The position numbers were made by a program, and so were the translations under genes. A DNA stretch of 64,000 nucleotides from JANQKX01 sp039028695 (GTDB taxonomy: Bacteria; Pseudomonadota; Alphaproteobacteria; Kiloniellales; Kiloniellaceae): assembly GCA_039028695.1 (NCBI GenBank), contig JBCCHN010000001.1, positions 1-64,000 of the forward strand. The letters are read 5' to 3'. Positions 53,267 through 61,930 of the stretch are shown here, in pieces. How positions within the stretch are numbered: the first letter of the stretch is position 1; each line of letters opens with the position of its first letter. Under the pieces are notes generated by a model. It was not told the DNA's origin. It worked only from the letters and a program-made list of their open reading frames with translations, and did no database searches.

Positions 53267-54706
53267 TCATTCTTGCCCCGCGAAATCGGGCCGATGGGCG
53301 GCATTCTGGTAGAGAGGACGAGCCCGCTCCAAGTCAGCGGCGACGCGGAATACACTAACGTCATCATATGTGCGGCCGACGATCTGGATACCGGTTGGGA
53401 CCTTATTTCGGGCAAAGCCGCTCGGCACACTCATGACCGGGCACCGGCTGAGCATATTGAAGGGATAGGTCATGCACCAACCCCAAACGGGATGGACGTC
53501 CTTGCCATTGATCACGCAACGATCCACACCCGGATCATAATCCGCTGCCGCCGCCGGGATGGGCATGGTGGGACAAATCAAAGCGTTATAGCGTTCCAAG
53601 ATCGGCCCCAAGGTCGCATACATCTCGTTCAGGACCTCCATGGAGGACAACAGATCGGCCCCTGTCGTGGTGCGCCCGAATTCGCCGAAAGACTTGGCAT
53701 AGTTGGTCATCTGATCTCGATGACGGGGCAACAGGCTGGCCACCATATTGCCAAATAGATGACCTAGGTGATTTGAGGCCGCCGTGAGGGTCGTCTCGGA
53801 CCAGCCAAGGTCAACTTGCTCGACTTGAGCGCCCAGATCGCGGAGGGTTTGAAGGGTCGCTTGAGTGTTCTGGATCACATCATCCGACACCTCGAAATAG
53901 CCCAAATCCATGGAATAGGCTATCTTCCAACCAGCTATGCTCTTGAGGTCGGCGGGAATGCGCTGCTTGGGCCGAACCGTGGTAATATCCAGCGGATGAG
54001 GACCGGCCATCACGTTTTGCAAAAGGGCCACATCGGCCACCGTGCGCCCCATGGGACCCTCATGGCAGTAGTAGTCCAGGTTAAAGGGGCTGTCTTCGGG
54101 CACGCGTCCATAGGGCGGCTTAAAGCCGAAAACACCGCAGCACGACGCAGGCATGCGAATGGAGCCCCAAATGTCGGAGCCATTGGCCAGGGTGGTGGAT
54201 CCGGCAGCCAGGGAGCCACCGGCCCCGCCCGAGGATCCGCCTGTGGAAAAGGCCAGGTTCCAAGGGTTTCGCGTGACGCCCCAGAGCCTGGAATGGGTAA
54301 CACCCGCACAGGCAAATTCCGGGGTTGTCGAACGGGCGTGGACAATGGCACCAGCCTTTATGATTCGCTCCACCGAAAGGGATGTTGAGCTATCAATCGA
54401 GTCCTTGAAGGCTAAAGAGCCCGAGGTTGTGCGCCGTCCTTTGATCTTGTTCTCATCCTTAATGGCAACAGCCAGCCCTTCCAAGGGCCGCGTTCGACCG
54501 CGGGATGCGCCATATCTCTGCTCGGCCTTTTTCGCCTCGTCCATGGCTTGGTCGAAATAGGTATCGGCAAAGGCATTGATCTTAGGTTCAACCGCCTCAG
54601 CACGGCGAATTACTGCCTGCATCAGCTCAACGGGAGAGAGTTTGCGGGCCTTAAAAAGCGCCAGAGCTTGGCTTGCATCCAAGTAACACAAGTCTTGATC
54701 GGTCAT
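53267..54706 (-). CDS. Amidase-signature hydrolase
   Basis: 479 residues of the amidase-signature family, which hydrolyses amides or transfers ammonia (GatA-like fold). Catalytic Lys in AVAIKDENKIKG (about 80-92), cis-Ser in FSTGGSSGGAGGSLAAGS (about 151-168), and nucleophile Ser in NGSDIWGSIRMPASC. The usual GGSIR reads WGSIR here, a Gly to Trp change one residue before the Ser that might alter the active site. ATG 54706 is preceded by GAGGTGG. No GatB/C partners are near, so it is probably a catabolic amidase of unknown substrate. Confidence 0.85.
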   Translation of the reverse strand: MTDQDLCYLDASQALALFKARKLSPVELMQAVIRRAEAVEPKINAFADTYFDQAMDEAKKAEQRYGASRGRTRPLEGLAVAIKDENKIKGRRTTSGSLAFKDSIDSSTSLSVERIIKAGAIVHARSTTPEFACAGVTHSRLWGVTRNPWNLAFSTGGSSGGAGGSLAAGSTTLANGSDIWGSIRMPASCCGVFGFKPPYGRVPEDSPFNLDYYCHEGPMGRTVADVALLQNVMAGPHPLDITTVRPKQRIPADLKSIAGWKIAYSMDLGYFEVSDDVIQNTQATLQTLRDLGAQVEQVDLGWSETTLTAASNHLGHLFGNMVASLLPRHRDQMTNYAKSFGEFGRTTTGADLLSSMEVLNEMYATLGPILERYNALICPTMPIPAAAADYDPGVDRCVINGKDVHPVWGWCMTYPFNMLSRCPVMSVPSGFARNKVPTGIQIVGRTYDDVSVFRVAADLERARPLYQNAAHRPDFAGQE

Positions 54707-55129
54707 GGGTCCACCTCACGTAAGTCGGGACTCGGAAGCTAGCAACAGCGTCCCATCTTGACCATATGGCTGGAGGCATAGGAGATCTTGCGTTTGACCA
54801 CTCTTTCGGGTTGCGGGAAGCGACCTCGCAGGATAAAGGTGGCTTATACCTCGATGACTTTCTCGCTCCGTATGCTCTGATTGTCGCAATATCATTGCCC
54901 CAGCCCTCAAAAACGCTGCTGGAACCATTTCTACGCTGCGACCCAGCCGAGCCAAGGCCACGAACGGCCGACTAAGTTTAAAGGAACCAAGTTTCCTCGT
55001 TCTCGGTCTATCGAACATTCCCTGCAAGCAAAGAACACTTACCCATCAAACGGGGAAATGAGATTCCAGTACCGTTTTTGCATTCACTATTAGAATTTCA
55101 AAAAAAAATAACTGGATTGATCTCGCTCG
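54707..55129. other. Intergenic, nothing recognised
   Basis: 423 bases between the amidase start and the YHYH gene stop. It must hold the amidase promoter. A minus-strand open frame at 54716-55027 is Arg/Ser-rich with no family match and overlaps this promoter space. Confidence 0.4.
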
Positions 55130-56065
55130 TCACTTGTTGAATGACGGATCCGGCTTGCCAACAAAACAGTTCAAGATCCATGGGAAGCTTGGGGTGACAT
55201 AGTACCCGTAGTGTCCGTCGACCGTCATACCGTTGCACTGATCGAGATCACCTTTGCCTGTAAACTCGTAGTCTTCCAGGTAGGTCCCATCAGGCATGCC
55301 ACCGGGGCCGTCGGGTGGGCTCGGCCTTAGCTCGGTCTTCAAAGAATAGCCGGATCGCGCTTGTCGTATGACACCCATTTCATCCTGAAAAATGGTACCA
55401 AAAATCGGAAATCCATCCGCTGCAAATCCAATCACGGGTGACGGCACCTTGAAGTTTCTATCTAAGAATAAGGCGTTTGGATTCGAATGATAATGATACC
55501 GTCCATCGGGCTGGGCATGGGCATTATGGAGATCCACACCAAAATGGTCGTCATACGCTGCTGGATCGATCAGCCAGGAGTCTTTGGTGTCGCGGCAACC
55601 AGCAAGGACATTGCCGTTCTTATCAGCCTTCGGGGCATCGGGTCGGTAACACCCGGCTGAGAGGAGGTCCACCGGCGTTCCATTAAGCAAAATTGCATCA
55701 TAGCTTCGTTGCGTTAACTTCTCGGTCAAGCTGGTCTGTTTCGGGTTGCGCGGAATACGGAAGGTTTTAGGCAGCTCTCGAACATCGTTTGCAAATCTTG
55801 CCGTTACGCCATTGAAGTCATGATTGGGAATGCCGTTGGACACCAATTCGCATGCATCCTCTTTGACCGAGATGACGACCATAGATTGATAGGTTTTCCC
55901 ACGCTGGATATCTTCCACCGATGCGGAATAGGCACCAGCATAATCAGCACAATCTGCGGATCTGTTGGTCAGGATGGCGTTCGTTATGTCTTGCGGCTCT
56001 GCACTGGCAGGGCTTGCCAAAAGGACAAAGAACACCACGTAAAAGCTCGTCCGAAACAATCTCAT
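55130..56065 (-). CDS. YHYH domain protein, exported
   Basis: 311 residues. Signal peptide about 1-22 (FRTSFYVVFFVLLASPASAE). The mature protein carries the YHYH motif in PDGRYHYHSNPNALFL and a following VIGFAADGFPIFG, plus DHFGVDLHNAHAQPDGRYHY. The His cluster suggests a bound divalent metal. YHYH proteins are exported or cell-envelope proteins of unknown role. Four Cys residues lie in the first 190 residues (DCADY, DACEL, AGCYR, AGCRD), consistent with disulphides in the periplasm. It stands alone. Confidence 0.85.
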   Translation of the reverse strand: MRLFRTSFYVVFFVLLASPASAEPQDITNAILTNRSADCADYAGAYSASVEDIQRGKTYQSMVVISVKEDACELVSNGIPNHDFNGVTARFANDVRELPKTFRIPRNPKQTSLTEKLTQRSYDAILLNGTPVDLLSAGCYRPDAPKADKNGNVLAGCRDTKDSWLIDPAAYDDHFGVDLHNAHAQPDGRYHYHSNPNALFLDRNFKVPSPVIGFAADGFPIFGTIFQDEMGVIRQARSGYSLKTELRPSPPDGPGGMPDGTYLEDYEFTGKGDLDQCNGMTVDGHYGYYVTPSFPWILNCFVGKPDPSFNK

Positions 56066-56741
56066 TCTTGGGCCCTTTTGTGGATTTAAGAGAACGTTGT
56101 GTTAGGCATCGGCGGCAAGAGATTACCATTCATTGGCCAGAGTTATAGTATTCACTTGCCTCAGAAGCAAAAGTCGCCATCACGCTCTAAGACACATTGC
56201 AATGTAACGAATGTCTTGAGCGGCAAGGCTCGTGATGGTTTCGGTCGAATGACGTTTGTTGGGCAAGAAACACCCACATTTTTGGAAATTGAGTATTTTC
56301 TTATCCTTTATCTCGCGCCAAGTTAATGTTTGTTTTTCATGCTTCTAGATTTATAAGCACGAGTTAAAATTTATTCAGTCTTCAGCAATCGGCGCCGAAA
56401 ACGAAATACGATTGACTGTTTGCGTTCCTTTGAGCGATCCGGTTAAGCTGTTTTTCTTTTCTTGTCGTATGCCCTCTTCGGTAGGTGTTTTAGTCATACT
56501 TTAAAAGAGGTCGCCTTGGGTGTTCGACCCTTCATTGTGCTGCCTTGGCGCAGGCGTTTTTCAATGTAAGTTGCGGTTAGATTTTGCGATTTTGAAATAA
56601 CCAGAAAAGGTCCGCGTTGGCTATATTTAAAGCCATCGCTGCCCAAAGCATCCAAATACTGACATCGCAAAAACCGGACGACCGACAGAGCTGGAAGCGA
56701 CCAAAGCTCAAGAGGTCCTTATCAGTCCTACCGGTCGCTAT
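56066..56741. other. Intergenic, AT-rich, nothing recognised
   Basis: 676 bases between the YHYH gene start and the DoxX gene stop. It contains the YHYH promoter region and a T/A-rich stretch around 56280-56400. No gene or repeat was recognised. Confidence 0.4.
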
Positions 56742-57296
56742 CTACTGCCCTCTAAGGCCACGCGCGATGAGAAAATCCAGAGATAACTTGCCGGCGCCCT
56801 TAAAAGCCAAGTATGCGAACAAAAAGACCCATAAGGCGCGTTGATCCAGGATTACTGCATTAGAAAGATTATCGAACCATGCACCGATCGTCGCGTCGTC
56901 GACTCCGTGAAAGGCGATATCCACATAGCTTTGAACGACGGTGAAGCCGATCATACCTACGGCCGCCAATCGAGTGAGCAGACCGAGCAGGATGAAAATA
57001 GGTAAGATCACCTCGGCATAGGTGCCTGCGTGAACAATCAATCCCCATGGAAAGAAAGCGACCTGTGCGGTGTCATATCCGGCTGCCTCCACGATTGGCG
57101 GAACAATCTGAAAATAGGCCGCATCGGCAATTGCTAGGGGACCGCCGTCAAATTTTGTCATGGCTGAGTTGAAAAAATAAAAGAACAGCACGGCTGCAAA
57201 AATGAGTCGGGCTAGAAGGCCCATGAGCCAGGCATCAGCGACCCGGGCGATGGCATCAGTCGTTCGCATATAGAGGTTATTGATTGGCTGAATCAT
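56742..57296 (-). CDS. DoxX-family membrane protein of the bufferin operon
   Basis: 184 residues with four membrane helices of the DoxX fold (LLARLIFAAVLFFYFFNSAM near 30; YAEVILPIFILLGLLTRLAA near 93). It has AAGGGAT before ATG 57296, and begins 38 bases after bufC. DoxX proteins are often last in bufferin (buf) operons, where they are thought to help redox or transport around the modified peptide. The exact role is not established. Confidence 0.82.
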   Translation of the reverse strand: MIQPINNLYMRTTDAIARVADAWLMGLLARLIFAAVLFFYFFNSAMTKFDGGPLAIADAAYFQIVPPIVEAAGYDTAQVAFFPWGLIVHAGTYAEVILPIFILLGLLTRLAAVGMIGFTVVQSYVDIAFHGVDDATIGAWFDNLSNAVILDQRALWVFLFAYLAFKGAGKLSLDFLIARGLRGQ

Positions 57297-57334
57297 CGTG
57301 GATCCCTTTATGAAAAACCGTCGTTACTACGAAA

Positions 57335-58129
57335 TTAGTCCGAATTCTCATTCAAGCTGATGTCGGTGAAAACACCGTACTCGAAAAGGCCAGCGAGATG
57401 GAGAGATAGATTGAAATCGGTCGCCGAGGAACCGCCGATTTCAGCGGCCTCTTGAAGCGTTTTCTTTTGCAAAAGCGCAGCGAGAAAACCGGCGCCCTCA
57501 CGGGGCAAAATATGAGTATTCACCTCAAGATAGGGTCTGACAACCAAGGCATCTTCGGCGCTGTTCATATCGACCTTGTCAGAATCGATCAATCCAGAAG
57601 TCGCGGCCCAGAGAGACGCCACCGGAAACCGAGACCGAATCAAAGAAACGGAAGGGTGAATGCCAAAAACAAGCGTTGCTAGTTTGTCATCGGCAGTCTC
57701 GCCCAGGGTTGCTATAGAAAGAGGGTTGACATCGCCTGCATGAAAAGCCCGGAGACGGGCGAATTCCAATCGTGCGACATCTGCCAGATAGGGCACGGAG
57801 CGCGCGGCTGGAGGGAAAAATTCGAGAAAATCGCCAAAAGTGTCGCCGTATCGGAAGAGCAACGGTGACCGCGGGCGCGATTTATCCAAAAAGGCACGGG
57901 CCGTGGCGCGAAAAAACTCCTCACCGACTAAAGTCCGCACACAAGGAAAACTATCACCGAGCGCATCGATAGCGGCAACTGTCACATTATTTCGGTATAT
58001 ATCGAAACGCCGAACCTGTGGTGCCGTGTGCGGCAACCCGGTGGGGCGTTGAATATCACTAGGCGCCGGTTCCAGTGGATCCAAAATCGCCCGGGCGAAT
58101 GCCGCCTGACCGTCAGACAAACTGGGCAA
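57335..58129 (-). CDS. bufC: BufC-like partner protein (DUF2063)
   Basis: 264 residues of DUF2063 (N-terminal part; PSLSDGQAAFARAILDPLEP, then RRFDIYRNNVTVAAIDALGD and FPCVRTLVGEEFFRATARAF). DUF2063 partners bind the precursor leader or assist the MNIO enzyme. Its start is TTG 58129, supported by GGAG seven bases upstream and a 17-base overlap with bufB; no ATG fits. The C-terminal half is variable as in the family. Confidence 0.83.
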   Translation of the reverse strand: MPSLSDGQAAFARAILDPLEPAPSDIQRPTGLPHTAPQVRRFDIYRNNVTVAAIDALGDSFPCVRTLVGEEFFRATARAFLDKSRPRSPLLFRYGDTFGDFLEFFPPAARSVPYLADVARLEFARLRAFHAGDVNPLSIATLGETADDKLATLVFGIHPSVSLIRSRFPVASLWAATSGLIDSDKVDMNSAEDALVVRPYLEVNTHILPREGAGFLAALLQKKTLQEAAEIGGSSATDFNLSLHLAGLFEYGVFTDISLNENSD

Positions 58130-59066
58130 TTTGCCGCTCCATCACAAAGCGGGAACCCGGTGACTGGGCATAATCCTGGTCATCCCCGGCCCCGGCCCCG
58201 GCAGTCTCCCTCATTATTTTTTCGGCGGCACGAGCTTCGGCCTCAAAAGTGGCCCACGACGGTAAATTTTCGTCCCATTCGATAAGAGTTGGTACGCTGC
58301 CCAGGCGCTCGATGGTTCGGCGGTAAAGATCCCACACGGGATCTGCCACCGGTCGATCGTGCGAATCGATCAGAACTTCGGCGCCAGTTTCATCCTGATC
58401 GCTTGCATGCCCCGCGAGATGGATTTGCCCCACCTTGTCTAAGGGAAAGGCATCCATATAGGCCTCGGCCGAGAAGTTCAAATTGGTGGCGGAAACCATC
58501 ACGTTGTTGACGTCTAAGAGCAGTCCGCAGCCGGTCCTAGCGGCGAGTTCCCTGAGGAAATCTGTTTCCGACAGAGTGCTGGATTCAAATGAGAGGTAGG
58601 AAGAGGGATTCTCGAGCAGAATAATTCTTTTCAGGGCGTCTTGAACCTGTTCCACATGTTCCGCGACCCGTCTCAAAGTCTCTGCGGTGTAGGGCACGGG
58701 CAGCAAATCGGGAAAATAGAGGCTGTCGTGACTTGACCACGCTAGGTGCTCTGACACCAATCCGGGTTCATAGCGGGTGTTCAGTGCCGTTAAGCGCTGC
58801 AAATGTGCCTTATCGAGATCTCCCGCAGAGCCAATGGACAGCCCCACCCCGTGCATGGAAAGGGGATAATCTTCACGGACACGGGAAAGGTAGTGATGGG
58901 GCGCCCCGCCGTCGCCCATGTAGTTTTCCGCATGAATTTCAAACCAGCCAATATTGGGGTGCCCGTCTAAGATATCTTGGTAGTGCTGTGGCTTGAGGCT
59001 AAGCCCAACCCGCGCCGGCACCTTGGCTGCGACCCAACAAACCTTTGATCGTTTTGGCTCTGACAC
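58113..59066 (-). CDS. bufB: MNIO family (DUF692) enzyme, BufB-like
   Basis: 317 residues, a TIM-barrel multinuclear non-heme iron oxidative enzyme. Metal-binding and fold motifs are visible: FEIHAENYMGDGG, YPLSMHGVGLSIGSAG, SEHLAWSSHDSLY, ILLENPSSYL, LLLDVNNVMVSATN, IHLAGHASD and LIEWDENLPSW. In bufferin systems it converts Cys residues of BufA to thiooxazole-type groups that bind copper. The start is GTG 59066. The substrate precursor is encoded 126 bases upstream. All ligand His/Asp/Glu positions that I can place are intact. Confidence 0.9.
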   Translation of the reverse strand: MSEPKRSKVCWVAAKVPARVGLSLKPQHYQDILDGHPNIGWFEIHAENYMGDGGAPHHYLSRVREDYPLSMHGVGLSIGSAGDLDKAHLQRLTALNTRYEPGLVSEHLAWSSHDSLYFPDLLPVPYTAETLRRVAEHVEQVQDALKRIILLENPSSYLSFESSTLSETDFLRELAARTGCGLLLDVNNVMVSATNLNFSAEAYMDAFPLDKVGQIHLAGHASDQDETGAEVLIDSHDRPVADPVWDLYRRTIERLGSVPTLIEWDENLPSWATFEAEARAAEKIMRETAGAGAGDDQDYAQSPGSRFVMERQIAQFV

Positions 59067-59125
59067 AGTTGCACACTCAATAATCGCTTAGGCTGGTTAT
59101 CGGCCAAAACCATGGGCTTGCTTCC

Positions 59126-59185
59126 GAAAAGAGAAACTCGCGCTGACTTAGATAACCAACGTCAAAATCAGCGCGAGCTCTTTTC
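59126..59185 (-). terminator. Terminator-like hairpin between bufA1 and bufB
   Basis: On the transcribed strand a stem of 18 base pairs (GAAAAGAG plus CTCGCGCTGA on one side, a three-base bulge on the other) closes a 21-base loop and ends in a pyrimidine run TTTCTCTTTTC. It starts seven bases after the precursor stop (59193). It would let precursor mRNA accumulate in excess over the enzyme mRNAs, the usual need in RiPP operons. Confidence 0.7.
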
Positions 59186-59192
59186 TCCACGG

Positions 59193-59525
59193 TCAACCGG
59201 GCAAGTCGCGATCAATCGCCTCTAGGGAGCCCTTACGATCACCAGGCAGATCAAAGTCAGCATTGGCTTCATCAACACCGAACTTGACGCAATCACCAGC
59301 AGGCACAAGTGTCCAGGCATTGCCCTGGTAGTCGATGGTAGAGGTTCCAGCGCAGGTGGTCCCTGGACCGGCGGCACAGTCGTTTTGCCCGGCCAAGGAG
59401 ATACCATAGCACTTTTCTTTTGCCGCCGCTTGGGCAGGCGTAGAAATTGATCCTGTTGCGGCGACGGCCAAGGCCACGGCGCCGGCAATTGATGCCGCTG
59501 AGAAAACCTTAGAGTTTTTAGACAT
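59193..59525 (-). CDS. bufA1: Bufferin precursor BufA1 (DUF2282)
   Basis: 110 residues. Signal peptide/leader about 1-34 (ASIAGAVALAVAATGSISTP, then AQAAA). The core contains Cys39, Cys50, Cys58 and Cys79 in the family layout (KEKCYGISLAGQNDCAAGPG, then TTCAGTSTIDYQGNAW, then AGDCVKF). This matches DUF2282 bufferin-1 precursors, which are copper-binding peptides exported to the periplasm after modification by BufB/BufC. AGGAG precedes ATG 59525. It follows the YHS gene by 56 bases and is followed by a hairpin. Copper stress is the expected inducer. Confidence 0.92.
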   Translation of the reverse strand: MSKNSKVFSAASIAGAVALAVAATGSISTPAQAAAKEKCYGISLAGQNDCAAGPGTTCAGTSTIDYQGNAWTLVPAGDCVKFGVDEANADFDLPGDRKGSLEAIDRDLPG

Positions 59526-59581
59526 TTTTGATGCTCCTAAAGGTTAAAGCTGTTGTGAATTTGATTTAACTCATCCAGTCC

Positions 59582-60142
59582 CTAGTTATTAAGGGGTCCG
59601 ACGACTTCATAGGTACCTTTGTTGTTCTCCAGGGCAGTCCAGCTATTGCTCGCCGCTGGTTTCGCTTCTGCCGTTGTCCAGTTTTGGTCGGCATCTTTGA
59701 TAAAGCCGGAAATATCCGCTTCCCAAAAGCCTACCACTGGAGGGTTGATGTTTAAATAGAGTTTGCCGTCAACAATGCGCCACAAATTCGGATTTCCGGG
59801 TACCTTGCCACCCTGGGCCAAGCCATAGGCACAGTGCCCATCATACGCGGGCGCGTACTTTTCAGGGTTTGCTAGAAACTTTTCCTTGTTTTCTTCACTG
59901 ACAAAGGCCCACTTGGCGCCGTTCCATTCAGCGGTGATCGATGATTTACCCGGAACAGCCGAAGGTTGGGAGGATCCCACCGGTGCCTGCTCAAGACTGA
60001 AAAAAGCCACGGGGTCATATCCCGAGACGGCATAGCCTGTTTCATCCACATACTGAGAACCAGCAAACGCCTGGCCCATCCCCAGAAGCATAGATACGGC
60101 ACCTGCCATGGAAAGATTCATTATCGATTTGCGCATCTTCAT
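59582..60142 (-). CDS. Exported YHS-domain protein of the buf operon
   Basis: 186 residues. Signal peptide about 1-27 (LSMAGAVSMLLGMGQAFA). A YHS domain follows (YAVSGYDPVAFFSLEQ, then WAFVSEENKEKFLANPEKYA and PAYDGHCAYGLAQG with a Cys and His), found in copper- and other metal-handling proteins. It is the first gene of the minus-strand run that goes on to bufA1, bufB, bufC and doxX, so it probably shares their regulation and a metal-binding role in the periplasm. Confidence 0.85.
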   Translation of the reverse strand: MKMRKSIMNLSMAGAVSMLLGMGQAFAGSQYVDETGYAVSGYDPVAFFSLEQAPVGSSQPSAVPGKSSITAEWNGAKWAFVSEENKEKFLANPEKYAPAYDGHCAYGLAQGGKVPGNPNLWRIVDGKLYLNINPPVVGFWEADISGFIKDADQNWTTAEAKPAASNSWTALENNKGTYEVVGPLNN

Positions 60143-60740
60143 TTCTTCAAAGTTCCTTACTTAGGGTCTGTTCGGACGAGACTGTTAATACCGATGCATA
60201 ACAAATCGAGGCTTTCTTTGGTAAACTCAATTCAACTTAGCTCACTAAATTGTTAGGACTAAATGCCACCTGAAGAAAGAGGTTTTTCGGATGATGCACG
60301 TTGGTGTGGATCCTATCGATTTTCCAAGGAAACGAAAGCTGGACCCACCTTTCTGGAGACTTTGGCGCCTTGATTGGGTACATTCCGATTTGTGATCATG
60401 TTGTCAAAATTCCCTTGATCATTAAACCTTCTTTTTATGTAGATACAGGGCCTTTGGCGACAGGGCTAAGCTGCCAGGACAATCCATCATTTCCCTAGGC
60501 GTTTATTTCCATCGGCGTTTTCGTGAAACACAGCGATAAGGGTTTGGCCGCCATGGACCAATTAAGGCTGCTCGTGGCCGTCATCGTCCCTCACCTAGCC
60601 CACTTGGGCTGAAACAGGAGCAGCGCAAAGAAGATGCTTTCTCGCGACCTCTAGGATGCTCTGGCCCCCTCGCGCCCCTCCCCCAATACAAAGCGGGCCT
60701 TCTTGATTAGGCAAATCGCAAGTGTGATTTGGATTCTCGA
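60143..60740. other. Intergenic, nothing recognised
   Basis: 598 bases between the YHS gene start (with the operon promoter presumably at about 60170-60260) and the LysR stop. No gene or clear terminator was seen. Confidence 0.4.
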
Positions 60741-61679
60741 TCACCGGGCCGTGTCTAAGTGAACATAGTACTTGTCCGCTTGTTTTTCGCTCTTCAAGAG
60801 ATCTCGGCATACGTCCGCAAAGGTCTCCACAAGCTTTGTTGGATAGGACCGGTTTGTGAAAGCAAGTCCGTATTGTGAGGTTGGTATATCCCCTCGCAAT
60901 GGGACATAGGCCAGTTCGCTACCATCATATGCCCGTTCATTGACGGGGCGCATGATAAGAATCGCATAGCCTTCACCAGCAGCAACAAGACTGCGCACAA
61001 GTTCATATGACTTGACCTGATGTTTTATCCTGGGCCGCAGGTTGGCTTGTGAAAACAACGATAGGAAAAACTGCTGGGTTATCGGCAAGTTCAGCGCCAC
61101 CATATCCCGTTCCGCCAGCTGGCTTAGGGATACGGCATCTTCCCGGGCTAGGGGGTCATCTCTCGATAACAACACATAAGCCGGCGCATCAATTAAAGTC
61201 TCGAAATCGATGGCGGGGCTTGGGTACATATTATAGGTCAGGGCAACATCAATCGTGCCTTGAGCCAACATGCGGTTCAGCTCATCCAAATCAGCCTCAT
61301 GAATCTGGATTGAGATATCGAGTCCCCGGTCCCTCAAGCCTTTCAATATGATGGGAACGATGAAAGCGGCGGTTGGCACGAAACAGCCGACATCAATGAC
61401 ACCACGCGGCGTCTGCCTTAGATTTCTGGCGTCGTCGTCAAACTCCTGGGCATTTTCAAGGAACCGTCTCGCCTGAGCGACAAACCTTCTGCCAACGGGA
61501 GACAGAACCAAGCGATGGGGTCGCTCTCGGTTAAAAAGTTTCAGCTGGTATTCCGCTTCAACCTTTTGGATGGCAGCGCTGATGGCCGGCTGGGAAATAG
61601 CAAGAAATTCAGCTGCTGCTGATATGCTGCCATGTTCGGCAACGGCGACGACATAAGTAAGCTGACGAAAGGGTGTCAT
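60741..61679 (-). CDS. LysR-family regulator of the TRAP operon
   Basis: 312 residues. Classical CysB/OxyR-like LysR start MTPFRQLTYVVAVAEHGSIS with helix-turn-helix AAAEFLAISQPAISAAIQKV (about 21-40), then an effector domain (GVIDVGCFVPTAAFIVPIIL near 93-112). The C-terminus ends with EKQADKYYVHLDTAR. It is divergent from the TRAP transporter genes, 251 bases away, and is the likely regulator. The effector is unknown. Confidence 0.88.
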   Translation of the reverse strand: MTPFRQLTYVVAVAEHGSISAAAEFLAISQPAISAAIQKVEAEYQLKLFNRERPHRLVLSPVGRRFVAQARRFLENAQEFDDDARNLRQTPRGVIDVGCFVPTAAFIVPIILKGLRDRGLDISIQIHEADLDELNRMLAQGTIDVALTYNMYPSPAIDFETLIDAPAYVLLSRDDPLAREDAVSLSQLAERDMVALNLPITQQFFLSLFSQANLRPRIKHQVKSYELVRSLVAAGEGYAILIMRPVNERAYDGSELAYVPLRGDIPTSQYGLAFTNRSYPTKLVETFADVCRDLLKSEKQADKYYVHLDTAR

Positions 61680-61930
61680 TATCAGAAAAAGTTATATTAA
61701 ACGAAAATATATATTATTTTACAGATTAACCTCCTTCAATCACTATTTCCCGGTGGCTAAATTTGCCTGCGCTTTCGCTGACAAATCAGGCTGAGTACTG
61801 AGGCCGTCGACGCGTATCACAATCGACAAGAGCCCCAGTAGGCAAAAGACTGAGGGGGGATGTCGTTTTTCTGTAACAAAATTCTGTCACATGACCACCA
61901 CCCCGGCCATCTTCAAAATGGGAGGATAAA

